This document shows positions 1-10,566 of a DNA stretch of 53,814 nt, one piece after another. A program made the position numbers and the translations under genes. The stretch spans positions 1 to 53,814 of the forward strand of contig JADJBX010000012.1 in NCBI GenBank assembly GCA_016703545.1. Reading direction: 5' to 3'. The stretch comes from Candidatus Amarobacillus elongatus (GTDB lineage Bacteria; Chloroflexota; Dehalococcoidia; Tepidiformales; Tepidiformaceae). Numbering within the stretch: position 1 is the first letter of the stretch; every line of letters starts with the position of its first letter. The notes under the pieces were generated by a model. The model searched no databases. It saw only the letters and a list, made by a program, of their open reading frames with translations, and had not been told where the DNA came from.

Positions 1-1
1 A

Positions 2-703
2 AATGCACCGGCTCCGCAGCCTCTTGCAGCATTACCAGCAGCGCCAGATTTCGGAGGCGGACGTCCGCGTCATCCTGCGGGAAAGGCGCTCGAGTTCTAT
101 TCCCGGCACTATGGCCAGGCCTACGCCGGCACGGTCGACGAGCAGCCAGTTGGGATCGCGGAGGCGCTCATCGGTATCAACGCCATCCTGGATGAGGAAG
201 CCTTGGGCCGATTGATCGGCCCCCTGACACAGCGGAGGCCCTGACGAGCCTCTATCTCCGCATCTTCAAAGACCGCACCCAGATCCCGCGCGACGAGCTG
301 CACAAGCTGCTCCGTGGCACCGGCATAATGCGGCTCCAGTTCGAGGAGCGCGGGTGGACGTCCGAGGAGAATAAGGTCGTGAGCATCGTTTCCACACAGG
401 CTCGCTTTCACCAGCTGCGGCAGCGCCGGCGCGACGAAACGTTGAAGACGGATCCTGGACCAGGCGCACTTCCTCATTGGCGCAGCTGTACCCGGGAGTG
501 GTGCCCACATCCAGGAGGAACTGAATCGAGACACGTTCGTCCTCAAGCGTTCCGTGCCGGATATTCTGCGTTGGTATGCCGACCGCGAGCAGGACAAGAC
601 CCTTCGCGATGCGGCGGCCAGGGCGCTGGCGCTGGTCGAGGCTTTCCTGAAGGACGGGAAGCAGGTCCGTCGCGGCCAGCTGGCCCTCTTCGAGACTGAA
701 TAA
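2..703 (+). CDS. C-terminal part of a probable DUF1156-type anti-phage DNA methylase (cut by window edge)
   Basis: Only the last 230 or so residues are inside the window. Reading frame 2, then frame 1 from about 230, then frame 2 again from about 453 gives a continuous protein with segments such as KALEFYSRHYGQAYAG, EALIGINAILDE, IPRDELHKLLRGTGI and LDQAHFLIGAAVPGSG, ending LALFETE and TAA at 701-703. From memory, these segments resemble the C-terminus of DUF1156 proteins (COG1743-like adenine-specific DNA methylases) found in defence islands. The catalytic domain is off-window, so the assignment rests on C-terminal resemblance alone. The 168-residue gene starts 14 bases after the stop and a SNF2-type helicase follows, which fits an operon encoding a modification-dependent defence system. 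Two one-base indels disrupt the frame, one apparently an extra C near 453. Confidence 0.5.
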
Positions 704-717
704 GACAAGGCGGCATT

Positions 718-1224
718 GTGGACGACTACGCGGGTGACATGTGGCGTCGGAGTGGGACAAGCCTGGTTTGGGATGGCGACGCATTGCACACGGCTGCTTC
801 CGAAGGGGTCACCGTGTCTCTGCGGACGGCGCTCGCCTGGGCGGAGCCCGGGGCGATGCCCGAGGAACCGCCCGATGGTAAGCGCGTAGTCGTGGTCACC
901 GGGCTACGGACGGCGATCGATGTCCTCACGGAGGTCGAGCGTGACAGCGTCCTGGATCGGGTCGCTCAGTTGGCCAGAGCCCAATCACGGCTGTGGCCCG
1001 AGTCGGCAATCGTATTTGCCTTGCCGGAAAGCACACGCCTTCGTGTCGCACCTCCAACGGGTACGGTAGTGCTCGAGCTAGGGAGCGAGACGTCGCTCGA
1101 TATCGGGAGCCGGATCTGGGGTGGCGCGGGGATAGACGCGCACCAACTGGTCGAGACCCGGCGAGACGCGAAGGGACGCGAGACACAGCAAGTCATTGGG
1201 TACTGGTTGCGCCGTGTCTCATGA
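718..1224 (+). CDS. Unrecognised 168-residue protein between methylase and helicase
   Basis: An intact ORF starts at GTG 718 with a weak AAGG Shine-Dalgarno at 707-710 and ends at TGA 1222-1224. The helicase GTG at 1214 overlaps its end, so the two are probably translationally coupled. The protein is acidic and soluble-looking, with no signal peptide or membrane segment. A hydrophobic stretch GKRVVVVTGLRTAIDVL (around residues 54-70) and a second part IVFALPESTRLRVAPPTGT suggest a compact alpha/beta fold. I do not recognise a family. Its fixed position between the methylase and the helicase suggests it is a component or adaptor of the same defence system. That is a guess from context. Confidence 0.75.
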   Translation: MDDYAGDMWRRSGTSLVWDGDALHTAASEGVTVSLRTALAWAEPGAMPEEPPDGKRVVVVTGLRTAIDVLTEVERDSVLDRVAQLARAQSRLWPESAIVFALPESTRLRVAPPTGTVVLELGSETSLDIGSRIWGGAGIDAHQLVETRRDAKGRETQQVIGYWLRRVS

Positions 1225-3948
1225 ATTTCAGGTCGGGCAGGCAGTAAGACATGATCGGCTCGGGGACGGCGTCGTCATGGCGCTCGAACACGGCTACGCA
1301 CGGGTCTTTTTCCGGAGATGCCGGTGAGGAGTCTGTCCCGGTCTCCACGGTCGCGCCGCAGGCGAGCTGGGAGGAACAGGTAATCGCTGGTATCAAGCCA
1401 GCGACACCGGAGTCTCTGGAACGGCTGCTTCTGGCGATAGAGGCGTACGCCCTGCCCCCTTCTGGACGGCGCGGCGGCTCTTACGGCCGCCAAAGTCGAT
1501 CTGCTGCCACACCAGATCGTCCTGACGCATCGGGTGGCAACTGCGAGCCCAAGACGGTTCCTGATTGCGGATGATGTTGGTCTCGGCAAGACGATCGAAA
1601 CGGCCCTTGTCCTCCGAGAGCTCGCATCCCGCGGCGAGATGGAGCGCGCGCTCATGGTCGTCCCGGCAGGCCTCGTGGAGAACTGGAGACGCGAACTCAA
1701 CGATGTTTTCCGGCTCGACTTCGAGGTCTTCGGAAGTGAAGGCGACGTAACTGACCGGAAAACCAACGCGTTCGAGCGCCATCACAGGCTGATCGCGAGC
1801 ATCGACACGCTCAAGCGCCCGGCACGGATGGAACGGCTGGCCGAAGCTCCGCCGTGGGATCTGGTGGTCTTCGACGAGGCACACCACCTCACAGCTACGC
1901 GGACTGGGAACCGGGTTCGGAAGACTGACAATTATCGTCTGGCGGAGCAGCTTCGCGAGCATTGCAGGGACCTGCTTCTGCTGACCGCTACGCCCCATCA
2001 GGGTGATCATTTCCGGTTCCTCACGCTCACGCGCTTGTTGAACCCGACGCTGTTCCATGACGAGCGGGACATGCTGGAGAATCGGCATCGCCTCAATACG
2101 ATCGTCGTCCGGCGCACCAAGGCTGATGCGTGCAGGCCAGACGGCTCGGCGCTATTCGCCCGTCGGCAGGTTCACACTCACGCCTTTGGTCTGACCGAGC
2201 CCGAGTTGGCGTTCTACGAGGCGCTGACCTCCTACATTCAGGACGGCTACAACCTGGCTGCAGCGAAGGGTGGCAAGGCGCGGGCGATCGGTTTCGTGAT
2301 GACGGTCTTCCAGAAGATTGCGTCCTCGAGCTTCGCGGCAGTCAAACGGACGCTGGAACGGCGGCTTGTTTCGCTCACGATTCACGAGGCGGTCGCCCGG
2401 GACGCCGCGCTCGATGTGCAAGGGCGCGATTCCCTGCTGCGCGAGGCCCGCGAGATGCTCATGGTACAGAACGGCCTTCGGGATGACGCGATCGGCCGAG
2501 CCGAAGGTGATCGTTTGCTCGCGGATGCGCGCGTTCGACTGCTGAAAAAGCTTCGGGCTGCCGAAGACGACGGAGCCACTGAAGCCGAAGCTGCTGTCTC
2601 CGAAGACACGGCGAGTCTCCTGGTCGAATATGCGCTACCGCAGGAACGCGAGCGGATCCGCGAGCTGCTAGCGCTCCTCCCACCTGATATCGAGTCCAAG
2701 ACGCGCGAGCTGCTTGATGCCCTTGGCCAGTTCTGGGCCGAAGCTCCCGACGAGAAGGTGGTCATCTTCACCACCTACCTAGGGAGCGTCGATAGCCTTC
2801 GGGCCGCCATTGACGCGGCTTTCCCCGGTAAAGGGATCGAAGTGCTCAAGGGCGGTGACCACGGCGCAAAGCTCGCAGCGGAGCGCCGCTTTCGACGACC
2901 AGACGGCGCGAGAGTTCTGATCTCAACAGCGGCCGGCCGCGAAGGAATCAACCTTCAATTCGCGCGCATTCTGGTTAACCACGATCTGCCTTGGAATCCA
3001 ATGGATCTGGAGCAGCGGATCGGCCGAATCCATCGGTACGGACAAAACGATACCGTGCAGGTCTACAACCTGGTCTCAACGAGCACCATAGAGGGACAAG
3101 TCTTCCTCCTGCTCGAGCAAAAGATTGAGGGCGTCGCCCGAGCTCTGGGGAAAGTGGACGAGCGCGGGGAGGTCGCGGAAGACCTTCGGTCACAAGTTCT
3201 TGGACAGCTCGGCGAGAGACTGTCCTTTAACCAGCTGTATCAGGAAGCGCTTCGAGACCCGACCCTGCAGCGCACTTCCCAGGAACTGGAGGTGGCCCTC
3301 CATAACGCAGAACAAGCACGGGAAGTCGTGTCCGAGCTCTTCCAGGACCTCGAACCCTTCAAGATCGAGGATTACCGCGAAGTCGATGCCTCAGAGGGCG
3401 TCAAGCGGCTTAAGACGTTCTTGGAACGAACGGCAAGGCTGGCGGGCGGGGCGCCTGAGGACCAATCGGGCACGCGTTTCGTCGTCTCCCTGCCGGGGCA
3501 GACACCCGTCACCGCCACGACCGACCGGGAGGAGGCGATGTCCAGCGAATCGCTAGCACTGTTGGGGCTCGAGCTGCCGGTGGTCGCGCAACTGCTGGAT
3601 GCGCATTCTTCTCTGCCGCCGGGTGATCGCGCGCTGCTTTGCGCATCTGAGGATGGTGCCATTTCCACCTATTGGGACGTGACGGTCCGCGGCCGCAGCG
3701 GCCAAATGGAGCGGCGGCTGATGAATGTGCGGCGTGAACTCACTGGCGCCGTGTCGTGTAGGGTCGATCTCGCGCCCGTGCGAATGCCGGCACAGGCCGC
3801 ACCAACAGCTCCCATCGATACCGCCGCAAGCTATGGGGTCGTCACCTCACAGATGGCTGTGGCGCTGAGGAGTTCGCTCGAGCAAATTGGAGCATTGGCC
3901 GAGGGCGCGACCTACACTGCTCGGCTACTGGCATGGCTCCAAGGCTAG
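1214..3948 (+). CDS. SNF2/RapA-type superfamily 2 helicase of a probable defence module
   Basis: About 911 residues once two one-base insertions (near 1317 and in a C run near 1455) are allowed for. The N-terminus (VGQAVRHDRLGDGVVMALEHG) resembles the small beta domain of RapA-like helicases. SF2 motifs appear in order: DDVGLGKTIE (Walker A), VVFDEAHHL (DEAH box), LLLLTATPHQG, ISTAAGREGINLQ and QRIGRIHRYGQ (motif VI). A charged helical insertion separates the two helicase lobes, and the roughly 250-residue tail after motif VI is not recognised. SNF2-like helicases of this type occur with DNA methylases in anti-phage loci such as DISARM-like and DUF1156/DUF499-type systems. They would translocate on DNA to detect or block foreign DNA. 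The start at GTG 1214 overlaps the preceding gene. No DrmA, DrmB or PLD partner is visible. Confidence 0.85.
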
Positions 3949-4113
3949 CCATGCGTCGCGACACCTGTCCTTGGACTGGAATCTGATCGCAGCCTAGCCA
4001 AGTTGAGTGCTTGGAGCGGCAGCTCTGAACAAGGTCTGACTTCGTGGGCACACGCTGACCCTCTGTCTCTCTAGCCGGCCAGTGGCTGAGTTGGAGAGCC
4101 CCGAGGAGCTGCA

Positions 4114-5346
4114 ATGCGTGCTATCGCAACCACCATCTCTGTGCTTACGCTTCTGGCCACGGCCGGCCTACTCCAGGTTTCGTCTGCCGTCGCTCAAGAA
4201 CCGCCCGACTCAGTCGACGAGAGCCGAACTGAGCTGTCGTCGGCCGGAATTCCGCTACTCAACTCGCCGCCGCCATCCACACAACCCTCGCCACCCACCC
4301 AACCAGCTCCCGGCGCCCAACCACAGGCCATCCCTGTCGACCTGCCCATCCCTGACCCAACCGATTGGATTCCCAACCCCACGGATTGGATCCTTGGTGG
4401 ACTGAATCCGCTGAACTGGGCCGGCGACATCGTGAACGCGGTGTTCACGATCGTTGGGAAGGCGCTGCTGGAGGCGATGCGCGGGTTCGTGGACTGGGCG
4501 CTGGGGCTCGGCGGTTCGTCGCTTAACTTCGTGACTCAGACGCCGGCGGAAGGCACGTACGACAGCCCGACGGTCCGAAGCCTTTGGGACTTTTCGCGCG
4601 CGATTGTAAACGCCGCCCTGGCGGTCATCGTCATGTGGGGTGGGTTCAACGTCATCCTGAAGGAGCACACGCGGAGCCCCTACCACGAGGCGATGGAGCT
4701 ACTTCCGCGCGTCATCCTTGCCGGGCTGGCGGCGAACCTGACCATCGAGTTCGCCCGGCTGCTCATCGATGTGAACAACGCCGTCTCGGCGGCGATCGGC
4801 GACGTGAGCCTCCCGGGCTATGACCAGGCGACACCGTCGCAGGAGGGCATCGCGCTCATCTTCACCGCGGTCGCGTATGGCATCGTCGCCATCCTGCTCG
4901 TCTTCCAAATGCTCATGCGGCTTGCGCTCCTCGCGATGCTCATCGTCCTCGGGCCGGTCGCGGCGCTGTTGTGGGTTCTTCCGCAGACACAGCACTGGAC
5001 GCGCTGGTGGGTGGACCTCTTCACGACCACGGTGTTCCAGCAGGCGGTCCAGGTGATGGTCCTCCGGCTCGGAGCGTCACTGATGGTCGAGCTGACGCCC
5101 GGCAGCATGTCGAACGCGCTGCTGACGCTGATGCGCGGGCTTGCGGTCTGCTGGCTGACGCTGAAGGTCCCGTCGTTGCTTCGAAGCAGCCGCAGCGCCG
5201 CTGGAATCACGAACGTCCTCACCCTCGCTGCTGTGACGCACGCGATGGGCGGGTTGGGCGCAGCCGGTCGGGCGGCGAGCGCGGGTGGCGCGGCTGGTGG
5301 CGGCGGGGCTGCTGGTGCCGCGCGTGCCGCCTCGGGACGGGCTTGA
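4114..5346 (+). CDS. VirB6/TrbL-like conjugation channel membrane protein
   Basis: 410 residues. A Sec signal peptide (residues 1-28, ending SSAVAQ) is followed by a Pro-rich, probably extracytoplasmic segment with the near-repeat PDPTDWIPNPTDWI. Several membrane helices follow at roughly residues 155-175, 190-215, 245-300 and 315-350, including IVNAALAVIVMWGGFNVIL and LLAMLIVLGPVAALLWVLP. The C-terminus is a Gly/Ala-rich tail. The polytopic core with a central conserved segment and low-complexity tail is the pattern of TrbL/VirB6 proteins, which form the inner-membrane channel of type IV secretion systems. It is the first conjugation gene, 165 bases after the helicase, and the wall hydrolase starts 10 bases downstream. 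The assignment rests on topology and context rather than a sharp motif. Confidence 0.75.
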   Translation: MRAIATTISVLTLLATAGLLQVSSAVAQEPPDSVDESRTELSSAGIPLLNSPPPSTQPSPPTQPAPGAQPQAIPVDLPIPDPTDWIPNPTDWILGGLNPLNWAGDIVNAVFTIVGKALLEAMRGFVDWALGLGGSSLNFVTQTPAEGTYDSPTVRSLWDFSRAIVNAALAVIVMWGGFNVILKEHTRSPYHEAMELLPRVILAGLAANLTIEFARLLIDVNNAVSAAIGDVSLPGYDQATPSQEGIALIFTAVAYGIVAILLVFQMLMRLALLAMLIVLGPVAALLWVLPQTQHWTRWWVDLFTTTVFQQAVQVMVLRLGASLMVELTPGSMSNALLTLMRGLAVCWLTLKVPSLLRSSRSAAGITNVLTLAAVTHAMGGLGAAGRAASAGGAAGGGGAAGAARAASGRA

Positions 5347-5356
5347 GGTGATCCGC

Positions 5357-6296
5357 ATGAACCCCAGCGCAATCGCTACTGGTGACATCTTCGGCGGCGT
5401 GGCCAGCGGCGGCCTGAAGGTCGCGGGCGCCCTCGGACTGGTCTTCTTCGCACCGCTGCTGCTCACGATGGCCGCCGTTGGCGGAGTGCACGAACCAGCG
5501 CAGTCCGGCGCCTCTGCCGCGGCGATCGCGGAGATTCCAGCTGAGCACCTGGTTGTGATGCAGCAGGTCGGCGCGGCGACCGGCGTCCCCTGGCAAGTAC
5601 TGGCGGCCATCGCGAAGGTCGAGAGCGGCTTCGGCGCGAATATGGGGCCGAGCTCGGCGGGTGCCTTGGGCTACTGCCAGTTCATGCCGGCAACGTGGGC
5701 TCACTACGCCGTCGACGGTGATGGCGACGGTGTCGCGGACCCGGCGAACCTCCGCGACTGCCTGCCCGCGGCGGCGGCGTACCTGCTCGCGAGCGGCGCG
5801 CCGCCGCCGCGGGCAGGCGCTCTACGCCTACAACCACTCCTGGGCGTACGTCGACCACGTCCTCTCGATAGCCGGGGGCTACGGGTACCTCGATCCGGCT
5901 GGCATCCCCGCGCAGGCGGTCGCCCTAGTGCGTTCGCGGATCGGCTCGCCCTACGTGTGGGGTGCTGCCGGCCCGGACACCTTCGATTGCAGCGGTCTCG
6001 TGCAGTGGGTCTACGGCCAGCTCGGTATCGGCACGCCGCGGACGGCTCAGGCTCAGCACGACTGGGCGACTCCGGTCAGCGTCGATGCGATGCAGCCCGG
6101 CCACCTCGTCTTCTACGAGCACACGTATCCGTCGTCCGAACGCATCACGCATGTCGGCATCTACGTGGGCAGCGGACTCGTCGTCATGGCGCCGCAGGCC
6201 GGCGACTTCGTGAAAGAGGTCGCCTTCACCGACCCCTACTGGTCGAGCCACTTCGCTGGCGTCGGACGGCCACACGCTCGAGGCATCCAGCTATGA
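5357..6296 (+). CDS. Bifunctional peptidoglycan hydrolase, lytic transglycosylase plus NlpC/P60 peptidase (VirB1-like)
   Basis: About 312 residues. The start is ATG 5357 after GAGGTG at 5345-5350. An N-terminal membrane anchor (GLVFFAPLLLTMAAVGG) precedes an SLT/lysozyme-like domain: IAKVESGFGANMGPSSAGA contains the catalytic Glu, and the GYCQFMPATW motif follows. After a one-base shift in the GCC-repeat tract near 5800 comes an NlpC/P60 domain with its catalytic Cys in FDCSGLVQWVYG and His in ITHVGIYVGSG. Such two-domain hydrolases open the cell wall locally so that the conjugation channel can be built. They are typical of conjugative elements in bacteria with a Gram-positive-like or monoderm envelope. 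Its TGA overlaps the ATG of the next gene (ATGA at 6293-6296). Confidence 0.88.
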
Positions 6297-6811
6297 CCAG
6301 CGCACGTGGAGTGATGGTGGTCGTCGGCGGACTTGCCGGGCTGCTGCTCGTGATCTCGTTGTTTAGCGGCTGGCAGGGAGCGAGCCGCCTGCGCGGCCAG
6401 GGCGAGGAAATGAGCGCCGTCGAAGCTGCCGCCCGTGAATTCGTCGAGGCGTACGGCACGTTCGACTTCCGCGAGCCTGATGTCTACCGGACGCGCCTCA
6501 TGGGGCTAAGCACCGGGGCAGTCTACGAAGCGGTCAGCACGTCCCAGGTCGATCCCGCGTCGGTCGGACAGCAGCAGACCATCGCAACCGATTCAGTGAC
6601 CGTCGATGTCACCGCCCTGTCGGACGACGCCGCGACCGCTTCGGCCATGGTCGAGCAGACGCGACGGGCGACCGACCCAGCGACAGGGCAGCTACGCGAA
6701 CAGCGCGTGCGACAGCACGTCGCGTGCCGCCTTGTCCTCGTGAACGGCCGCTGGCTGGTGGCGGAGTTCCGCCTGACATCCCAGGAACCAATCGAAAGCA
6801 ACGGCAACTAG
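6293..6811 (+). CDS. Probable VirB8-like (TcpC-type) conjugation membrane protein
   Basis: 172 residues. One N-terminal membrane helix (VMVVVGGLAGLLLVISLFSG, about residues 7-26) is followed by an extracytoplasmic domain. That domain begins with a helix carrying EAAAREFVEAYGTFDF and ends with CRLVLVNGRWLVAEFRL, which resembles NTF2-like folds seen in VirB8/TcpC and Mce-associated proteins. VirB8-like proteins are assembly factors of type IV secretion channels. The start ATG overlaps the stop of the hydrolase gene, and the pilin-like gene begins 9 bases after its stop, so all of these genes are probably cotranscribed. The call depends on topology and neighbours, since no diagnostic motif is visible. 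Confidence 0.6.
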   Translation: MTSARGVMVVVGGLAGLLLVISLFSGWQGASRLRGQGEEMSAVEAAAREFVEAYGTFDFREPDVYRTRLMGLSTGAVYEAVSTSQVDPASVGQQQTIATDSVTVDVTALSDDAATASAMVEQTRRATDPATGQLREQRVRQHVACRLVLVNGRWLVAEFRLTSQEPIESNGN

Positions 6812-6820
6812 GAGGCCGAT

Positions 6821-7060
6821 GTGATGGAACAGATCAACACCCTCTTCGAGAACCTGCTGAACATCGGCATGGGCGTCGGCGCCGCCGTGGCCGCGTTCTT
6901 CGTGATGTGGGGCGCCTTCCTCTATATGTCCGCCGCCGGCAGCCCGCACCAGATGGAGCGCGGCAAGTCCGCCATCGTCAACGCCCTGGTCGGCTTCTCG
7001 ATCGTGCTGCTGGCGAGGGTCATCGCCGGGATGATCCAGGACTCGATTGGTTCGCCGTGA
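6821..7060 (+). CDS. TrbC/VirB2-like pilin-type small membrane protein
   Basis: 79 residues with two hydrophobic segments, VGAAVAAFFVMWGAFLYMSA and IVNALVGFSIVLLARVIAGM, joined by a short polar loop (GSPHQMERGKS). This is the topology of VirB2/TrbC pilin subunits and of the small subunits in Gram-positive type IV systems. A strong AGGAGG at 6810-6815 lies 5 bases before GTG 6821 and 8 bases before ATG 6824, so either start is possible. It is the last plus-strand conjugation gene before the inserted minus-strand AAA/subtilase cassette. The PrgI-like gene that normally follows is displaced to 10,899. Confidence 0.7.
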   Translation: MMEQINTLFENLLNIGMGVGAAVAAFFVMWGAFLYMSAAGSPHQMERGKSAIVNALVGFSIVLLARVIAGMIQDSIGSP

Positions 7061-7138
7061 AGACGACTCCCGGCGAAGGATCTTCGTTGCTTAAATTCGA
7101 TGCTTCAGCGGCGTCCGTGAACGCACCATTCGTGCACC

Positions 7139-9429
7139 CTATCCCAAGTCTACATCGAGACTCGCGTGGATCGACGACCTTAACCTTAAGTCAGTGGACG
7201 CGTGACTCCGCAGCGCAGCCACCACATCGTCGTATACCGGGAGCCCTTCTTCACCTGAGATCGAGATGACGAGGGCGAATGGCTGCGGCGCTGGCCGTTC
7301 GCCCGAGCGATGGAGGAGTTCCAAGCGAAGCCGCCAGTGAGTCGAAGATACCCCCTTCGTCATCGTTCGCTGGTACCGCTTGACCGGGCTCCACTTGAAC
7401 CCTTGCTCCACAAGACTTCGTTCATAGCCCTTGCCACTGAGATCGGGAAATGGTCCTACTTGTCGTTTGTGCGTCAACCGTCCGCCGCTATCGATCGTGG
7501 CCGTGCCCAACGATGCGCTTACGTTTGAACGACAGTATTCGAGGCCGGCAGCGGGATCGAGTGGCGGTTCGTAAGCAAGTGTCATCTCAACTCGGCCGAA
7601 GCTCTTTCCATTTCTCATGAGACAAGCCGGAAATGGAAATGGATCTAACTCGAGAATATACCCCGGTTGAAGAGTGTCCTCGAACACAAGCATCGCGGAT
7701 GACTGACTCGCATGAAGGATCCGCAAGAACGTATCAGGCATCCCATATCCGTAGTAGTGCAGATCATCGGGACCTTCACCTGAAGGGTTAGATGCACTAT
7801 GGATCAAGAGGGCCTTGGCCAGATTACGTGAGGGAGCTGGATCGAATGCATTTAGGACGTTCGCCAAAAGACCGGATACGAGTGGCGTTGAGTAGCTTGT
7901 TCCGATGTCTTCCACGAGTCGAGCTGTAGTGTCTAGGATCTTATGCCGGTCGTGAGGTAGCTATAACTGTCGTCGCAGTTCCCGCCGTAATGTACCACGT
8001 CCGGCTTAACGAGATGGCTCGGTCCCGGGCCTCGTCGAGAGAACGGCGCGGGATCGCCGATGCGGGCCGCACTCGTCAGCGTCTGAGCATGCGCCACTGC
8101 ACCAACCGTTATGGCGGTCACCGCGTCTGCCGGGGCGCAAATACGGTCCTGGCCTGCCAGATCCCGGCTCAACGGCCATCTGCGGGCAGGCGGCGTTTGA
8201 TAGTTACCAGCGGCCACCACGAACTGCACGTCATATCGACGCTGTAAGGAGTCGAGCGCTCTGGCGAACGAGCTGAATTGCGAGTCGAGACAGAGCTCTT
8301 CTGAGGCCAACGAGAGATTCCACACCTTAACGCTCGACGCGTACTTCGGCACGACTTCATTGAGAACTGCTACAAGGTCCACTTCGGTGAGAATTCCCGT
8401 CGGGCCACGTCGTGGATCTCCATTGGGGATCACCAGCACATCCAACACGCGACATGGTCCACCGGTCTCACAGACGCCTTGGATATTGAGTTCCGGCCCG
8501 AAGGCGATGAGGCCCGCGACGAACGTCCGTGGTCGCGGTTCTGTTCCTCTGGGGGGACGAAGCACTCCTCGGAGACTATCCAAGGCGCTAGCGGACGGCA
8601 CGATGAAGCGACGCCAGCGTCGACAACGCGACGGTTGGGTACTCCACGCCTGAGTCGGGGCTACCAAGCTCCACGGTGACGGCGTCGGCGACGGGAGATG
8701 CTGTTGGGCGCACGGCAAAAAACCTAGGCACGACCCCCGCTTGTCGGATGCCGGGATGTCGCGCGATGTCCCTCACGGTGGCAGCGCCGGCGCGCACGAG
8801 GATCACATCAAGGTCGGGCGTGTATCTGATGGTGCGGCTGACGGACGAACCGATCGATGCGAGGAAAGCAGTAAAATCCTCCCGAACCGCGCGGTTGAGA
8901 CGGGTGTCACGATAATCAAACAGTTCGACTTTGACGATTCCGTCGTCAGCAACTCGAGCTTGGATTTCCCCTACGTCCTGTTCGCTCTCGACACCTAAAC
9001 GGTCGAGTTCTGTGTATGGCCGGATGTCGCTAATCGTGGAAATATTAGCGGTGGCCTCGGCCGTCCCGTCTCGTACGATCTCGTCCTCCAGACGCCGAAG
9101 CCCGTCTGTGGTCGCGCGGACCAAGAGTTGATTCAGCCGGCTCACTCCAATGATCGGACACGTATCCTCGCGAAGCGTTCGGACGGGACGATGACTTTTG
9201 CTAGGGCCTCGTCCTTCAGTTGGACCATAGCCACACCAGGCAGCGAGGCACCGGCGGGAAGAGACTGCTCCAGAAGATTTCGTACATCTGCGACCTGCCT
9301 AGAGAGGCGACGCCTGACGGCGGGCGTGACCTCACCAAACACCTTTCGGGGACTCCCGCCAGGCTGCTCACGGACATGTCGGTCGGCTGCGGGCAAAATG
9401 ACCTTGATAGGGAGAAGTTCATTCGGCAT
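7139..9429 (-). CDS. Subtilisin-like serine protease (S8) paired with an AAA+ ATPase
   Basis: About 764 residues reconstructed across four frameshifts (near 9170, 8660, 8530 and 7935). At least three look like a single lost base in a G or C run. The N-terminal 250 residues (MPNELLPIKVILPAADRH, KVFGEVTPAVRRRLSRQ, CPIIGVSRLNQLLVRAT) form a non-catalytic domain. The S8 triad is present: Asp in VAVVDAG (near 8655), His in HGTFVAGLIA (near 8530) and Ser in GTSYSTPLVSG (codon at 7895-7897), with the oxyanion AAGN in between. About 250 C-terminal residues follow. There is no signal peptide, so it should act in the cytoplasm. Its ATG overlaps the end of the ATPase gene by 11 bases, implying coupled synthesis. 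AAA plus subtilase pairs recur in mobile elements and are suspected conflict or defence systems. The target is unknown. Confidence 0.85.
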
Positions 9430-10566
9430 TGTTGTCTCCCGCCCTTGTCAACACGCTATTGATCTTGCCCTTGCTCACACCAAGTAGGCTAGAAATACGG
9501 GAGTACGTGAACAACGACGGATCCGCTGTTCTCAGGTGGATAATGTCGTCGTCCAAAGTTCTCGTTGGCGGGGAATCGCGAACCGATTCCCCGTACCTCC
9601 GCTTGAAATTGAGGAGTATGTTGATCTCGGACACTGGGGCATCTGACTTGGACGAAAGCGCGACGCGTCTGGCGACAGATCGACACACTAAATTGATATC
9701 CGATGGTGACAGCCCATCGCTCAGCGCAGCCATGCATTCTATGAGTCGGTCGGATGACGAAGAGTACGGTGGCAAATACATCATAAATAGCTCCCGGCGA
9801 GCTTTTCTGTCCGGCATTCCGATGTGCACGTGAAACTCGAACCTTCGCCACACGGCGGGATCCAGAAGGTGAGGATGATTGGTGGCCGCCACGACTGGGA
9901 TGCCCGCTGATAGGGCATCGATATTTTGGAGTAAGCTGTTCACCACACGCTTGAGCTCGCCGAGCTCATGATGGTCATCCCGCTTCTTTGCGACTGCGTC
10001 GAACTCATCAAGGAAGAGCACGCAGGGTGTCTGATCCACGAAGTCAAACAAGGCGCGGATGTTCTTGGCGGTGCTACCGAGCAACGATGAGACCAAGCCG
10101 TCCAGTCGAGCCGTCACAAGCGGGAGTTCCAATGTAGCGGCAACAAACTGCGCGGCCCTGCTCTTACCGCAACCAGGAGGCCCGTGTAACAGCATGTGGC
10201 CAGAAGATGCGATGCCGCACTGAGCAGTTCCGAGCGGGAACGGAAAGTCTCTAGGAACTCGCCGATGATTTCGCGAGGTTCCGGATCCAAGACCAATTGG
10301 ACGGATTGGGGATCAGGGCGGCTGATGTCGGCCACGGAGATTCGAGACTCCGAATCAACGGGCGTCAGGTCTTTCGGAATGAGCTTGGCTGCCCGCAAGC
10401 CCGCGGCAGTCGCTGGAGTGGCCGCCCGACGCAGCAAGTCGGCCGACGACATGTCGCCGTCGGCCTCCAGCTTGGAGCAGAGCAGTCTTGCGTAGCGGGA
10501 CACCTTCGCGGGATCCCGTTGAATGCCGGCCTCGACCAATTTGAGAATCTCGGCAAGATGCTCCAC
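9419..10566 (-). CDS. AAA+ ATPase partner of the subtilase
   Basis: About 382 residues with one frameshift near 10,210, where a G appears to be lost. The start is GTG 10,566 with AGGTGG just upstream. The N-terminal 120 residues form a helical region (MEHLAEILKLVEAGIQRD onward). The AAA core follows: HGPPGCGKSRAAQF (Walker A), CVLFLDEFDAVAKKR (Walker B), VVAATNHPHLLDPAVWRRF (sensor 1 and arginine finger). The C-terminus contains a possible helix-turn-helix-like segment, SRISSLLGVSKGKINSVLTR. This is the classical FtsH/CDC48-like AAA layout with a single ATPase domain. The gene precedes and overlaps the subtilase gene, so the ATPase probably feeds or gates the protease, or switches it on after sensing a trigger. 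The cassette is transcribed against the flanking transfer genes and is visibly richer in A+T than they are. Confidence 0.85.

Noticed and set aside
1214..3948. Assignment of the helicase to DISARM (DrmD)
   Set aside because: DrmA, DrmB and DrmC are not visible and the neighbouring methylase fragment looks DUF1156-like, so only a general defence-type SNF2 helicase is claimed.
7075..7087. Small hairpin CGAAG-GAT-CTTCG after the pilin-like gene
   Set aside because: The 5-bp stem is too short and lacks a T-tract, so it is not convincing as a terminator.
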